From Mesonia mobilis DSM 19841 (lineage in GTDB: Bacteria; Bacteroidota; Bacteroidia; Flavobacteriales; Flavobacteriaceae): a stretch of 64,000 nt of DNA. This document shows, piece after piece, positions 34,270 through 41,828 of this stretch. A model generated the notes under the pieces. That model made no database searches and was not told the origin of the DNA. It was given only the letters and a program-made list of their open reading frames with translations. The stretch spans positions 186,001 to 250,000 of the forward strand of contig NZ_AUHX01000005.1 in NCBI RefSeq assembly GCF_000423405.1, read 5' to 3'. Both the position numbers and the translations under genes were made by a program. Within the stretch, counting starts at the first letter, position 1. Each line of letters starts with the position of its first letter.

Positions 34270-34277
34270 CAAAAATA
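34270..34277 (-). promoter_or_regulatory. Promoter -7 box (TATTTTTG) for glyA
   Basis: Plus-strand CAAAAATA is TATTTTTG on the minus strand, exact TAnnTTTG match 26 bases upstream of the glyA ATG. The -33 match is poor. Confidence 0.45.
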
Positions 34278-34309
34278 TAAAAAGCATTCGGTTAATTGTT
34301 GGAAAATAA

Positions 34310-34317
34310 TATATTTG
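34310..34317 (+). promoter_or_regulatory. Promoter -7 box (TATATTTG) for fahA
   Basis: Exact TAnnTTTG match 33 bases upstream of the fahA ATG, in the divergent glyA/fahA interval. The two opposing boxes (34270-34277 and 34310-34317) are 32 bases apart. Confidence 0.5.
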
Positions 34318-34350
34318 AATGCATTCTTTATTAAAACTTGAATTATAATT

Positions 34351-35631
34351 ATGACCATTACCGCTAACGACCCAAAAAGAAAAACTTGGTTAGACGTACC
34401 TAAAGATTCAGATTTTCCAATTCAGAATATCCCTTTTGGTGTGTTTTTAACCCGAGACGATATTATTACTATAGGAACTCGAATTGGCGATTATGCCATA
34501 GATTTAGGAGCTTTACATCAATTAGGTTATTTTGAAGGTATCCCGTTAACCGACGATATTTTTCTTCAGGATACGCTGAATGATTTTATTGCTGACGGAA
34601 GAAAAACTTGGCGAGCGGTAAGAAATAGAATTGCTGAAATTTTTGATGAAAAAAATTCAAGCTTAAAAAATAACGACGAGCATCGACGCATTGTACTTTT
34701 CACGTTAGATGAAATTGAAATGCAATTGCCGGTACAAGTTGGTGATTATACCGATTTTTATTCAAGTAAAGAACACGCGACAAATGTTGGCGAATTATTT
34801 AGAGGAAAAGAAGAAGCTTTGCTCCCTAACTGGCTGCACGTTCCTGTAGCTTATCACGGAAGAAGTTCTTCGATCATCCCAAGCGGAATCCCGGTACATC
34901 GCCCAAAAGGACAAAAGAAACCCAAAGGCTCAGACGATCCTATTTTTGGCCCGTCACGCTTAGTAGATTTTGAATTAGAAATGGCATTTATCACAACTGC
35001 AGCAAATCCGTTAGGAGAACCTATCGCTGTGGAAGATGCTGAAGAATATATCTTCGGAATGGTGTTGTTTAACGATTGGAGTGCACGTGATATTCAGAAA
35101 TGGGAATATATTCCGTTAGGACCGTTTTTAGCGAAAAACTTTGCATCATCGGTTTCTCCGTGGATTGTAACTCTTGATGCATTGGAACCTTTTAGAACCG
35201 AAGGTCCAAAACCAGTAAAAAAACAATTACCATATTTACAATCTAAAGGAAAGAAAACATTCGATATAGATCTGGAAGTTGCCATTCAACCCGAAGGTAA
35301 AGAAGAAACTGTGGTTAGTAAATCTAATTTTAAGTATTTATATTGGAATATGAGTCAGCAACTTGCACATCACACCATTAACGGTTGCCCGGTAAACAGT
35401 GGAGATATGATGGGAAGCGGAACCATTTCTGGCCCGGACGAGTCTAGTTTTGGCTCGATGTTAGAACTTTCTTGGAATGGTGAAAAACCTATTAAATTAA
35501 AAGAAGGTGGTGATCGCAAATTCATCAATGATAACGACACCGTTATTATTCGCGGTCACTGTGAAAATAAAAATGTTCGTATTGGTTTTGGTGAAGTAAG
35601 TACCAAATTATTACCGATTTATAAAGCTTAA
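34351..35631 (+). CDS. fahA: Fumarylacetoacetase
   Basis: Last enzyme of tyrosine/homogentisate degradation, splitting fumarylacetoacetate into fumarate and acetoacetate. The 426-aa protein has the N-terminal FAH domain (NIPFGVFLTRD), DYTDFYSSKEHATNVG with metal-binding Asp near 131, VPVAYHGRSSSI (catalytic His near 168), LVDFELEMAFIT with metal-binding Glu residues, and NDWSARDIQKWEY with Asp near 235. GSGTISGP occurs near 355. No other gene of the pathway lies in the window. It ends in a bidirectional terminator. Confidence 0.96.
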   Translation: MTITANDPKRKTWLDVPKDSDFPIQNIPFGVFLTRDDIITIGTRIGDYAIDLGALHQLGYFEGIPLTDDIFLQDTLNDFIADGRKTWRAVRNRIAEIFDEKNSSLKNNDEHRRIVLFTLDEIEMQLPVQVGDYTDFYSSKEHATNVGELFRGKEEALLPNWLHVPVAYHGRSSSIIPSGIPVHRPKGQKKPKGSDDPIFGPSRLVDFELEMAFITTAANPLGEPIAVEDAEEYIFGMVLFNDWSARDIQKWEYIPLGPFLAKNFASSVSPWIVTLDALEPFRTEGPKPVKKQLPYLQSKGKKTFDIDLEVAIQPEGKEETVVSKSNFKYLYWNMSQQLAHHTINGCPVNSGDMMGSGTISGPDESSFGSMLELSWNGEKPIKLKEGGDRKFINDNDTVIIRGHCENKNVRIGFGEVSTKLLPIYKA

Positions 35632-35647
35632 GTAAAGCTCTGAAAAC

Positions 35648-35682
35648 AAAAAAGCCATTCAAATTTTGAATGGCTTTTTTTA
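35648..35682. terminator. Bidirectional terminator between fahA and ytxJ
   Basis: AAAAAAGCCATTCAAA and TTTTGAATGGCTTTTTT form a nearly 16-bp perfect stem with A/T flanks between convergent genes. Confidence 0.92.
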
Positions 35683-35699
35683 TTAGGTTACCTAACTAT

Positions 35700-36098
35700 T
35701 TAATCCAAAAATTCTGCAATTTTTTCAGCGTTAATATCGCTGTGTGAAGTATGATAAACTACATTTTTATCTCTTATGATCAATAATTGCGGAGATTCGT
35801 GAAAAACACCGAAATCTTCAGCTACTTTATTCGACACATTTCGATAAGCGATTAAATCGAGGTAATACAACTTCACTTGCGCTTCATCGTAATTATATTC
35901 ACTTTCAAATTGTCGCATTGCCATTCGGCTAATTCCGCATCTCGTTGAATGCTTGAAAATAACTACAACTTTTTCTTTCGACTCTTCTTCTAGTCGATGC
36001 AAGTCGATTTCACTTTCTAAATGATGCCAAGGAGCTTTAGAATTTTGCTCTGCTTCTCCTCCTTCATTTCCTTTAAATATCTTATCTAAAAATCCCAT
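35700..36098 (-). CDS. ytxJ: Bacillithiol-system redox-active protein YtxJ
   Basis: A 132-aa thioredoxin-fold protein of the YtxJ family, proposed to act as a monothiol bacilliredoxin-like protein in bacillithiol-containing bacteria. The fold opens after a ~35-residue extension with KVVVIFKHSTRCGISRMA (Cys near 55 followed by GIS, a single-Cys active site), then YYLDLIAYRNVSNKVAEDF and the cis-Pro region ESPQLLIIRD. It is cytoplasmic. It is divergent from clpB with a 169-base gap containing repeated TTGYCGGTTT motifs, suggesting shared stress control (inference). Confidence 0.9.
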   Translation of the reverse strand: MGFLDKIFKGNEGGEAEQNSKAPWHHLESEIDLHRLEEESKEKVVVIFKHSTRCGISRMAMRQFESEYNYDEAQVKLYYLDLIAYRNVSNKVAEDFGVFHESPQLLIIRDKNVVYHTSHSDINAEKIAEFLD

Positions 36099-36131
36099 AA
36101 TTTGTATTATTTAAAGTAAAATTAAGAATAA

Positions 36132-36219
36132 AAAACCGGCAATGTAGTAACTTTATAAAAGATTTAAATACTGAAATTTTGTCGGTTAAAAACTCGATAA
36201 TCGTGTCAATTTGTCGGTT
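36132..36219. promoter_or_regulatory. Three-copy TTGYCGGTTT motif upstream of clpB and ytxJ
   Basis: TTTGTCGGTT occurs at 36178-36187 and again at 36210-36219, a 32-base spacing (about three helical turns). An inverted one-mismatch copy (AAAACCGGCAA, i.e. TTGCCGGTTTT) is at 36132-36142. All lie in the divergent ytxJ/clpB interval. This looks like a regulator-binding array, but the regulator is unknown. Confidence 0.45.
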
Positions 36220-36267
36220 TTCAAAAAAGGTATATAATTTGATTATCTCTTTTCAAAACAAAGAAAA

Positions 36268-38883
36268 ATGAACTTTAATAATTTTACCATAAAATCGCAA
36301 GAGGCCATCCAGCAAGCGCAGCAGCTTGCTCAGGAAATGGGCCATCAACAAATAGAGAATGAGCATATTTTTAAAGCCATTACCTCTGTAGACGAAAACG
36401 TAACACCATTTTTACTTAAAAAACTAAATATTAATGTAGGTTTATTTAATCAAGTTTTAGATAAAACCTTAGAAAGTTTCCCAAAAGTTAGTGGTGGTGA
36501 TATCGTACTTTCTCGAGAAGCCGGAAAGACGTTAAACGATGCTTCTTCGGTAGCTAAAAAAATGAATGATGAATATGTTTCGATCGAGCATCTCATTTTG
36601 GCTATTTTCAACTCTAAAAGTAAAGTCGCGCAAATCCTAAAAGATCAAGGCGCTAGTGAAAAAGGGCTAAAAGCCGCAATTGAAGAACTTCGTAAAGGCG
36701 ATCGAGTAACTTCGCAAAGCGCAGAAGAAACCTATAATTCATTAAATAAATATGCTAAAAATCTTAACCAATTAGCTGAAAATGGAAAATTAGATCCGGT
36801 GATCGGTCGTGATGAAGAAATTCGTCGAATTCTTCAAATCTTATCACGTAGAACCAAAAACAACCCGATGTTGGTAGGTGAACCGGGAACCGGTAAAACC
36901 GCGATTGCAGAAGGTTTAGCGCATCGTATCGTCGCTGGTGATGTTCCTGAAAATCTAAAAAACAAAGAGATTTATTCGCTAGATATGGGAGCGTTAATTG
37001 CCGGAGCTAAATATAAAGGTGAATTTGAAGAGCGTCTAAAAGCGGTCATTAAGGAAGTTACGACCAGCGATGGAAATATCGTACTATTCATAGATGAAAT
37101 TCATACGCTTGTTGGCGCTGGTGGCGGACAAGGAGCGATGGATGCGGCCAATATTTTAAAACCCGCTTTAGCGCGTGGTGAATTGAGAGCTATTGGAGCA
37201 ACAACTTTAGATGAGTACCAAAAGTATTTTGAAAAAGATAAAGCTTTAGAGCGTCGTTTTCAAAAAGTAACGGTCGATGAACCTGATACTGAAAGTGCGA
37301 TTTCTATTCTCCGCGGAATTAAAGAGAAATACGAAACACACCATAAAGTAAGAATTAAAGATGAAGCGATTATCGCAGCCGTAGAACTTTCGCAACGCTA
37401 TATCACCAACAGATTTTTACCAGATAAGGCAATCGATTTGATGGATGAAGCTGCTTCAAAATTACGAATGGAGATCAATTCTAAACCGGAAGAATTAGAC
37501 GTGCTCGATCGTAAGATTATGCAGCTAGAAATTGAGATTGAAGCCATTAAACGTGAGAAAGATGAAGTAAAGCTGAAATCTTTAAAAGCCGATCTTGCTA
37601 ACCTTAAAGAAGAGCGAGCAGAATTAAGCGCGCAATGGCAGAATGAAAAAGGTGTGGTCGATAATATTCAGCAGGCAAAAACCGATATTGAAAATTATAA
37701 ACTAGAAGCAGAACGTGCCGAGCGTGAAGGCGATTACGGTAAAGTAGCAGAATTACGCTACGGAAAAATAAAAGAAGCCCAAGAACGCCTAGAGCAACTT
37801 CAAAAAGAAGTAGAATCTCAAAAAACGGAAGGTAAAAAATCACTTATTCAGGAAGAAGTTACCAATGATGATATTGCTGAAGTAGTGGCAAAATGGACCG
37901 GTATTCCCGTAACCAAAATGCTGCAAAGCGAACGCGAAAAACTGCTGAAGTTAGAAGATGAATTACACAAACGTGTCGTAGGCCAAGAAGAAGCAATTCG
38001 AGCGGTGAGTGATGCGATTCGAAGAAGTCGCGCCGGACTGCAAGATCAGAAAAAACCAATTGGTTCGTTCTTATTCTTGGGAACTACCGGAGTTGGTAAA
38101 ACTGAGCTTGCCAAAGCTTTAGCCGAATATTTATTCGACGACGATAACGCAATGACGCGTATCGATATGAGCGAATATCAAGAACGCCATAGCGTGAGCA
38201 GATTAGTTGGTGCACCTCCGGGATATGTTGGTTACGATGAAGGCGGGCAGTTAACCGAAGCAGTGAGAAGAAAACCTTATTCGGTGGTGTTGCTAGATGA
38301 AATTGAAAAAGCACATCCAGATACCTTTAATATTTTGCTTCAGGTGTTAGATGAAGGAAGATTAACGGATAACAAAGGGCGTTTAGCTGATTTTAGAAAC
38401 ACCATTATTATTATGACTTCGAATATGGGAAGCCATATTATTCAAGAAAAGTTTGAAGCGATCAAGGATGTTGAAACCGCAATGGAAGGCGCAAAAGTTG
38501 AAGTACTCGGTTTATTAAAACAACAAGTAAGACCGGAGTTCTTAAACAGAATTGACGATATCGTGATGTTTACACCGCTTACGCAAGAAAATATTTCAGA
38601 AATTGTTGAGCTTCAGTTAAAAGGAGTCACTAAAATGCTGAGTCAGCAAAACATTACGTTAGATGCTACGCCAGAAGCTGTAAAACATTTAGCAAAACAA
38701 GGTTTCGATCCGCAGTTTGGAGCTAGACCGGTAAAAAGAACTATTCAGAAAGAAGTACTAAATCAGCTTTCTAAAGAAATTCTTTCTGGAGAGATCACCA
38801 CCGACAGTATTATTTTAATCGATGCTTTCGACGATCAACTGGTCTTCAGAAATGAATCTGATACGGTGGTCAATACCGATTGA
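36268..38883 (+). CDS. clpB: ATP-dependent chaperone ClpB
   Basis: Hsp104/ClpB disaggregase that works with DnaK. The 871-aa protein has the Clp N-terminal repeat domain (1-145: [17 protein letters not shown]), AAA-1 with Walker A GEPGTGKT (~204), the ClpB-specific coiled-coil M domain (~405-525), and AAA-2 with Walker A GTTGVGKT (~606) and [23 protein letters not shown]. The C-terminal [15 protein letters not shown] is intact. The M domain and lack of a ClpP-binding loop distinguish it from ClpA/ClpC. The upstream TATAATTTG deviates from the normal TAnnTTTG by one base of spacing, which may mean special regulation. Confidence 0.97.
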   Translation: MNFNNFTIKSQEAIQQAQQLAQEMGHQQIENEHIFKAITSVDENVTPFLLKKLNINVGLFNQVLDKTLESFPKVSGGDIVLSREAGKTLNDASSVAKKMNDEYVSIEHLILAIFNSKSKVAQILKDQGASEKGLKAAIEELRKGDRVTSQSAEETYNSLNKYAKNLNQLAENGKLDPVIGRDEEIRRILQILSRRTKNNPMLVGEPGTGKTAIAEGLAHRIVAGDVPENLKNKEIYSLDMGALIAGAKYKGEFEERLKAVIKEVTTSDGNIVLFIDEIHTLVGAGGGQGAMDAANILKPALARGELRAIGATTLDEYQKYFEKDKALERRFQKVTVDEPDTESAISILRGIKEKYETHHKVRIKDEAIIAAVELSQRYITNRFLPDKAIDLMDEAASKLRMEINSKPEELDVLDRKIMQLEIEIEAIKREKDEVKLKSLKADLANLKEERAELSAQWQNEKGVVDNIQQAKTDIENYKLEAERAEREGDYGKVAELRYGKIKEAQERLEQLQKEVESQKTEGKKSLIQEEVTNDDIAEVVAKWTGIPVTKMLQSEREKLLKLEDELHKRVVGQEEAIRAVSDAIRRSRAGLQDQKKPIGSFLFLGTTGVGKTELAKALAEYLFDDDNAMTRIDMSEYQERHSVSRLVGAPPGYVGYDEGGQLTEAVRRKPYSVVLLDEIEKAHPDTFNILLQVLDEGRLTDNKGRLADFRNTIIIMTSNMGSHIIQEKFEAIKDVETAMEGAKVEVLGLLKQQVRPEFLNRIDDIVMFTPLTQENISEIVELQLKGVTKMLSQQNITLDATPEAVKHLAKQGFDPQFGARPVKRTIQKEVLNQLSKEILSGEITTDSIILIDAFDDQLVFRNESDTVVNTD

Positions 38884-38906
38884 AGAGAACTCATTAACTA
38901 AATTTT

Positions 38907-38940
38907 AAAGCTACCTAATTATAATTGGGTAGCTTTTTTT
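38907..38940 (+). terminator. Terminator after clpB
   Basis: AAAGCTACC-N11-GGGTAGCTTT stem followed by a T run. The TTG of the next gene's -33 element lies within its 3' half, so terminator and promoter overlap. Confidence 0.85.
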
Positions 38941-38954
38941 ATTTCTTATTTTTG
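38925..38954 (+). promoter_or_regulatory. Promoter for the acyltransferase gene (TTG-N19-TATTTTTG)
   Basis: TTG at 38925-38927, 19-base spacer, TATTTTTG at 38947-38954: full Bacteroidota consensus, 19 bases before the ATG at 38974. The -33 part overlaps the clpB terminator stem. Confidence 0.65.
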
Positions 38955-38973
38955 CTGAATTCTTAAAAAGAAG

Positions 38974-39498
38974 ATGGTAAAATTCATTTTTTATAAATTA
39001 TTAGGCTGGAATATTGAAGGTAAATTCGATCCGACGATTAAAAAATCGGTTGTCATTGTTGTTCCGCATACCAGTTGGCACGACTTTTATGTGGGCGCTT
39101 TTACTAGAAAAATCATTCAGGTAGATATTAATTATATCGCAAAGAAAGAATTATTCAAAGGTCCGCTAGGAGCCTATTTAAAATGGATGGGCGGGAGTCC
39201 GCTCGATCGTACCGCCGGACAAAATAAAGTTGAAGCGATCGCCAAACTCTTTCAAGAAAAAGATGAATTTCGATTAGCTTTAGCTCCCGAAGGAACCCGA
39301 AAAAAAGTACAACATTGGAAAAGCGGTTTTTATTGGATCGCCGTTTTAGCAAAAGTACCCATTATTCCTGTAGCCTTTGATTATGGCAGAAAAACCGTTC
39401 GCATCGGGCAAGCCTTCTACCCTACCGCAAATTATGAGAAAGACTATAAATTACTTCAGCTTTTTTATAAAAACATAAAAGGAAAAGCCGATCTTTAA
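38974..39498 (+). CDS. 1-acyl-sn-glycerol-3-phosphate acyltransferase-like protein
   Basis: A 174-aa PlsC-type acyltransferase, short form. The HX4D catalytic motif is HTSWHD (about 32-37), the second motif is near GGSPLDR (68-74), and ALAPEGTRKK (about 105-114) is the EGTR acyl-acceptor motif. IIPVAFDYG is motif IV. It lacks a clear N-terminal membrane anchor, so it may be peripheral. Acceptor is unknown (phospholipid or ornithine-lipid precursor). Its stop codon overlaps that of the 51-codon minus-strand gene by four bases. Confidence 0.9.
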   Translation: MVKFIFYKLLGWNIEGKFDPTIKKSVVIVVPHTSWHDFYVGAFTRKIIQVDINYIAKKELFKGPLGAYLKWMGGSPLDRTAGQNKVEAIAKLFQEKDEFRLALAPEGTRKKVQHWKSGFYWIAVLAKVPIIPVAFDYGRKTVRIGQAFYPTANYEKDYKLLQLFYKNIKGKADL

Positions 39499-39650
39499 TT
39501 TTCTTTTTGCGCATTCATTTTAGCAGCAAGCTCTTTTAATTTAGCTTTTCTATTTTCTTTTTCTTGTCGAAATTTATTCTTTTTTCGCGCCATTAGTTTT
39601 GAATGCTTTGCTTTATTCTTGGTATTTTTTTGCGCACCCGACTTTGCCAT
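39495..39650 (-). CDS. Small Lys-rich protein (51 aa) coupled to the HigBA operon
   Basis: Minus-strand frame ATG 39650 to TAA 39495 encodes 51 residues, 15 of them Lys and three Arg, with an alpha-helical pattern (KFRQEKENRKAKLKELAAKM). Its start shares one base with the higA stop (TAATG), a classic coupling arrangement, and its stop overlaps the convergent acyltransferase stop. It has no recognised family. Possible roles include nucleic-acid binding or simply a conserved small basic protein. It is below the size normally called, so existence is inferred from the overlap and the codon pattern. Confidence 0.65.
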   Translation of the reverse strand: MAKSGAQKNTKNKAKHSKLMARKKNKFRQEKENRKAKLKELAAKMNAQKEN

Positions 39651-40018
39651 TATTTAGTCAATTTATAATTACTAACTAACACAGAAGCAGAAATGTGCAA
39701 CACTAACTCAAGCTCCCTAATCATATCTACTGTAAGACGCTTTTTTTTATTTAAAATTTCAGAAACTCTACTTTTTCCACCAATAATTCCTACTAAATCT
39801 TTCTGCTTTAAATTCATTTCTTCCATTCTTATTTTAATAGCTTCAATAGGATCTGGAGCTTCTATAGGATGGTAAATATTTTCATAATTATCAATAAGCA
39901 TTGACAATACTTCTGCTTCATCGCCTTCTTTTGTATCTGGAGCAGCATCAAAAATAGCGTCGAGCCTTTCTAAAGCTTTTTCGTAATCTTGCTCTGTTTT
40001 TATAGGTTTGATCTTCAT
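39650..40018 (-). CDS. higA: HigA-type antitoxin (XRE helix-turn-helix)
   Basis: A 122-aa antitoxin. The N-terminal ~65 residues are acidic and helical (toxin-binding). The C-terminal half is an XRE helix-turn-helix: MNLKQKDLVGIIGGKSRVSEILNKKK split across the two recognition helices, then LTVDMIRELELVLHISASVL. It would neutralise HigB and repress the operon. It follows higB by 10 bases, toxin-first as usual for higBA, and overlaps the downstream 51-codon gene by one base. Confidence 0.9.
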   Translation of the reverse strand: MKIKPIKTEQDYEKALERLDAIFDAAPDTKEGDEAEVLSMLIDNYENIYHPIEAPDPIEAIKIRMEEMNLKQKDLVGIIGGKSRVSEILNKKKRLTVDMIRELELVLHISASVLVSNYKLTK

Positions 40019-40028
40019 TATAATTTAT

Positions 40029-40325
40029 TTAAATTGTATTTGCATAAATTTTATCGTATTCTGTATGCGTGCCAACAAATCTTATAAATGCCCATTGTCT
40101 TTCAAAATTAAACTTTACAATTAACCGATAAGAATTTCCCTTAATATTAAAAACAATACGACTATCCTTTAAAATACTAGCATTTATGTAAGTTTGCTTC
40201 ACTTCATTTGGCGATTTCCAATGAGAATTTTTCGCAGTTTCATACCAAGTTTTCAGGTATTGTTCAGCATCTGCATGTTTCTGCCAAAATTCCCTTAAAG
40301 TACTTTTTGCTATAATTCTTTTCAT
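40029..40325 (-). CDS. higB: HigB-type mRNA interferase toxin
   Basis: A 98-aa toxin of the HigB (RelE-superfamily, HigB_toxin) family that cleaves mRNA, usually on the ribosome. Family marks are STLREFWQKHADAEQYLKTWYE, SILKDSRIVFNIKGNSYRLIV (two central beta-strands) and the C-terminal AFIRFVGTHTEYDKI with His and Tyr residues important in relatives. Length is normal and no frameshift is seen, so it looks intact. First gene of a three-gene operon with a TAGATTTG promoter box and a dyad operator upstream. Confidence 0.92.
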   Translation of the reverse strand: MKRIIAKSTLREFWQKHADAEQYLKTWYETAKNSHWKSPNEVKQTYINASILKDSRIVFNIKGNSYRLIVKFNFERQWAFIRFVGTHTEYDKIYANTI

Positions 40326-40330
40326 GATTA

Positions 40331-40338
40331 CAAATCTA
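40331..40338 (-). promoter_or_regulatory. Promoter -7 box (TAGATTTG) for higBA
   Basis: Plus-strand CAAATCTA gives TAGATTTG on the minus strand, an exact TAnnTTTG match ending 6 bases before the higB ATG at 40325. Confidence 0.5.
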
Positions 40339-40348
40339 TTTCAAAATT

Positions 40349-40381
40349 ACAAAAAGTTCTCAAATAAAGAACATATTTTGT
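40349..40381. promoter_or_regulatory. Candidate HigA operator (GTTCT-N7-AGAAC dyad)
   Basis: GTTCT at 40356-40360 and AGAAC at 40368-40372 are perfect inverted half-sites, centre-to-centre about 12 bases, flanked by looser ACAAAA / TTTTGT arms. The dyad sits where the -33 region of the higB promoter would be, as expected for autorepression. Confidence 0.45.
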
Positions 40382-40464
40382 TTACAAAACCACAACTTCT
40401 CTCTTTTATGACATCGCTTAACTTCGTAAATTGAACTTTCTTTTTTTCTTGACATTCAATTTTT

Positions 40465-41676
40465 ATGAAAATTCTACATACCGCCGATTGGCATATTGGT
40501 AAAAAACTGCACAAACATTATTTATACGAAGATTTCGACTTGTTTATCAATTGGTTAATCAAGTTGATCATCGAACAAGAAATTGAAGCCATTTTAATCT
40601 CAGGAGATATTTTTGACTTGGCAAACCCTTCTGCAGAAGCTCGAAAACAATATTACCGCGCGTTACTTCAGCTAAGAAAAACCAACTGTCAACTCATTAT
40701 TACCGGCGGCAATCACGATTCGCCCAGTATGCTCGATGCGCCTAAAGAAATTTTAAATGAATTGAATGTGACCGTTATCGGCGGAATGCCTTCTAAAGTT
40801 GAAGAATGTTTAATTCCGCTTCAGAATAAAAAAGGAGAAAACGAGCTCATCGTTGCCGCCATCCCATTTTTACGTGATAGTGATTTGCGATCGATCGATG
40901 AAGAAGTTGTTTACGAAAACAGAATTGAAGCCATTAGAAAAGGCATTGAAGCAACTTTTACGAAAGCCGCAAAAACCAGTAAAGATCTCTACCCCAAACT
41001 TCCTGTTTTAGCGATGGGACATTTATATGCAGCCGGTATTGAAAGTTCTGACAGTGAACGCGATATCCAGATCGGGAATCAAGCGGCTTTTCAAGCCAGT
41101 CAATTTGGTACAGAATTTAGTTACGTAGCTTTAGGTCACATTCACAAACCGCAACGCGTAAATGCACAAATCCCTACGTTTTACAGTGGTTCTCCGCTCC
41201 CACTTTCGTTTAGTGAGCGTAAAGATGAAAAAAGGTTGTTGCTCATCGATACTGAAAATGGTTTTGAACCCAAAAGTATCGCTGTCCCAAGTTTTCGAAA
41301 ATTAATTCGTATTAGTGGAAGCATTGCTGAAATTCAGCAGAAATTATTCAGTTTAGAGTCGCAAGGCAGTTTAACTAATTTGATTGAAGTTGAATTGAAA
41401 GAAGTAAATTACGATGCCCATTTAATTGCGCAATTAGACGATTTAGTAACCAATTTTGAGAAAGCCAATTTCGAGATCGTAAAACACAGAGCTACTTTTA
41501 AAAATCAGTTACGAGAAAGCGGAAAGTTGTTTGAAAGTCATCAGCATTTAGAAGATTTAAAACCGCTAGAAGTCTTTCAGAAACTGTTGTCGCAACACAG
41601 TTATGCAGAAGAAGTCAAAGAAAAAGTGAACCTAGCTTTTCAAGAATTATTAGAGGAAGTGAATTCCGGAAATTAA
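40465..41676 (+). CDS. sbcD: Exonuclease subunit SbcD
   Basis: Mre11-family metallophosphoesterase nuclease of the SbcCD complex, which opens hairpins and processes DNA ends. The 403-aa protein shows the phosphoesterase motifs: ILHTADWHIGK (1-12), ISGDIFDLANPS (~46-57), GGNHDSPSMLDAP (~86-98), MGHLYAAG (~188-195) and ALGHIHKPQ (~227-235). The C-terminal part is the capping and SbcC-contact domain. It is separated from sbcC by 152 bases containing a B-type repeat, unlike the overlapping genes of many bacteria. Confidence 0.96.
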   Translation: MKILHTADWHIGKKLHKHYLYEDFDLFINWLIKLIIEQEIEAILISGDIFDLANPSAEARKQYYRALLQLRKTNCQLIITGGNHDSPSMLDAPKEILNELNVTVIGGMPSKVEECLIPLQNKKGENELIVAAIPFLRDSDLRSIDEEVVYENRIEAIRKGIEATFTKAAKTSKDLYPKLPVLAMGHLYAAGIESSDSERDIQIGNQAAFQASQFGTEFSYVALGHIHKPQRVNAQIPTFYSGSPLPLSFSERKDEKRLLLIDTENGFEPKSIAVPSFRKLIRISGSIAEIQQKLFSLESQGSLTNLIEVELKEVNYDAHLIAQLDDLVTNFEKANFEIVKHRATFKNQLRESGKLFESHQHLEDLKPLEVFQKLLSQHSYAEEVKEKVNLAFQELLEEVNSGN

Positions 41677-41683
41677 AAATTTT

Positions 41684-41789
41684 CGTCACCCTGAACTGTC
41701 ATACTGAGCGAAGTCGAAGTGTTGATTCAAGATCACATTATAAGTGTAAATGATTTTGATGAGATGCTGAAATAAATTCAGCATGACGT
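41684..41789 (+). repeat. Interspersed CTGTCATACTGAGCGAAGTCGAAG-type repeat, copy B2
   Basis: Contains GTCATACTGAGCGAAGTCGAAG, GATTCAAGATC and a closing GATGCTGAAATAAATTCAGCATGACG hairpin. It parallels copy B1 (12227-12361) and sits between sbcD and sbcC, i.e. inside a presumed operon. Confidence 0.65.
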
Positions 41790-41828
41790 AAATTAAAATA
41801 GCTAAGGTCAAGATATAAAATAACTTGA

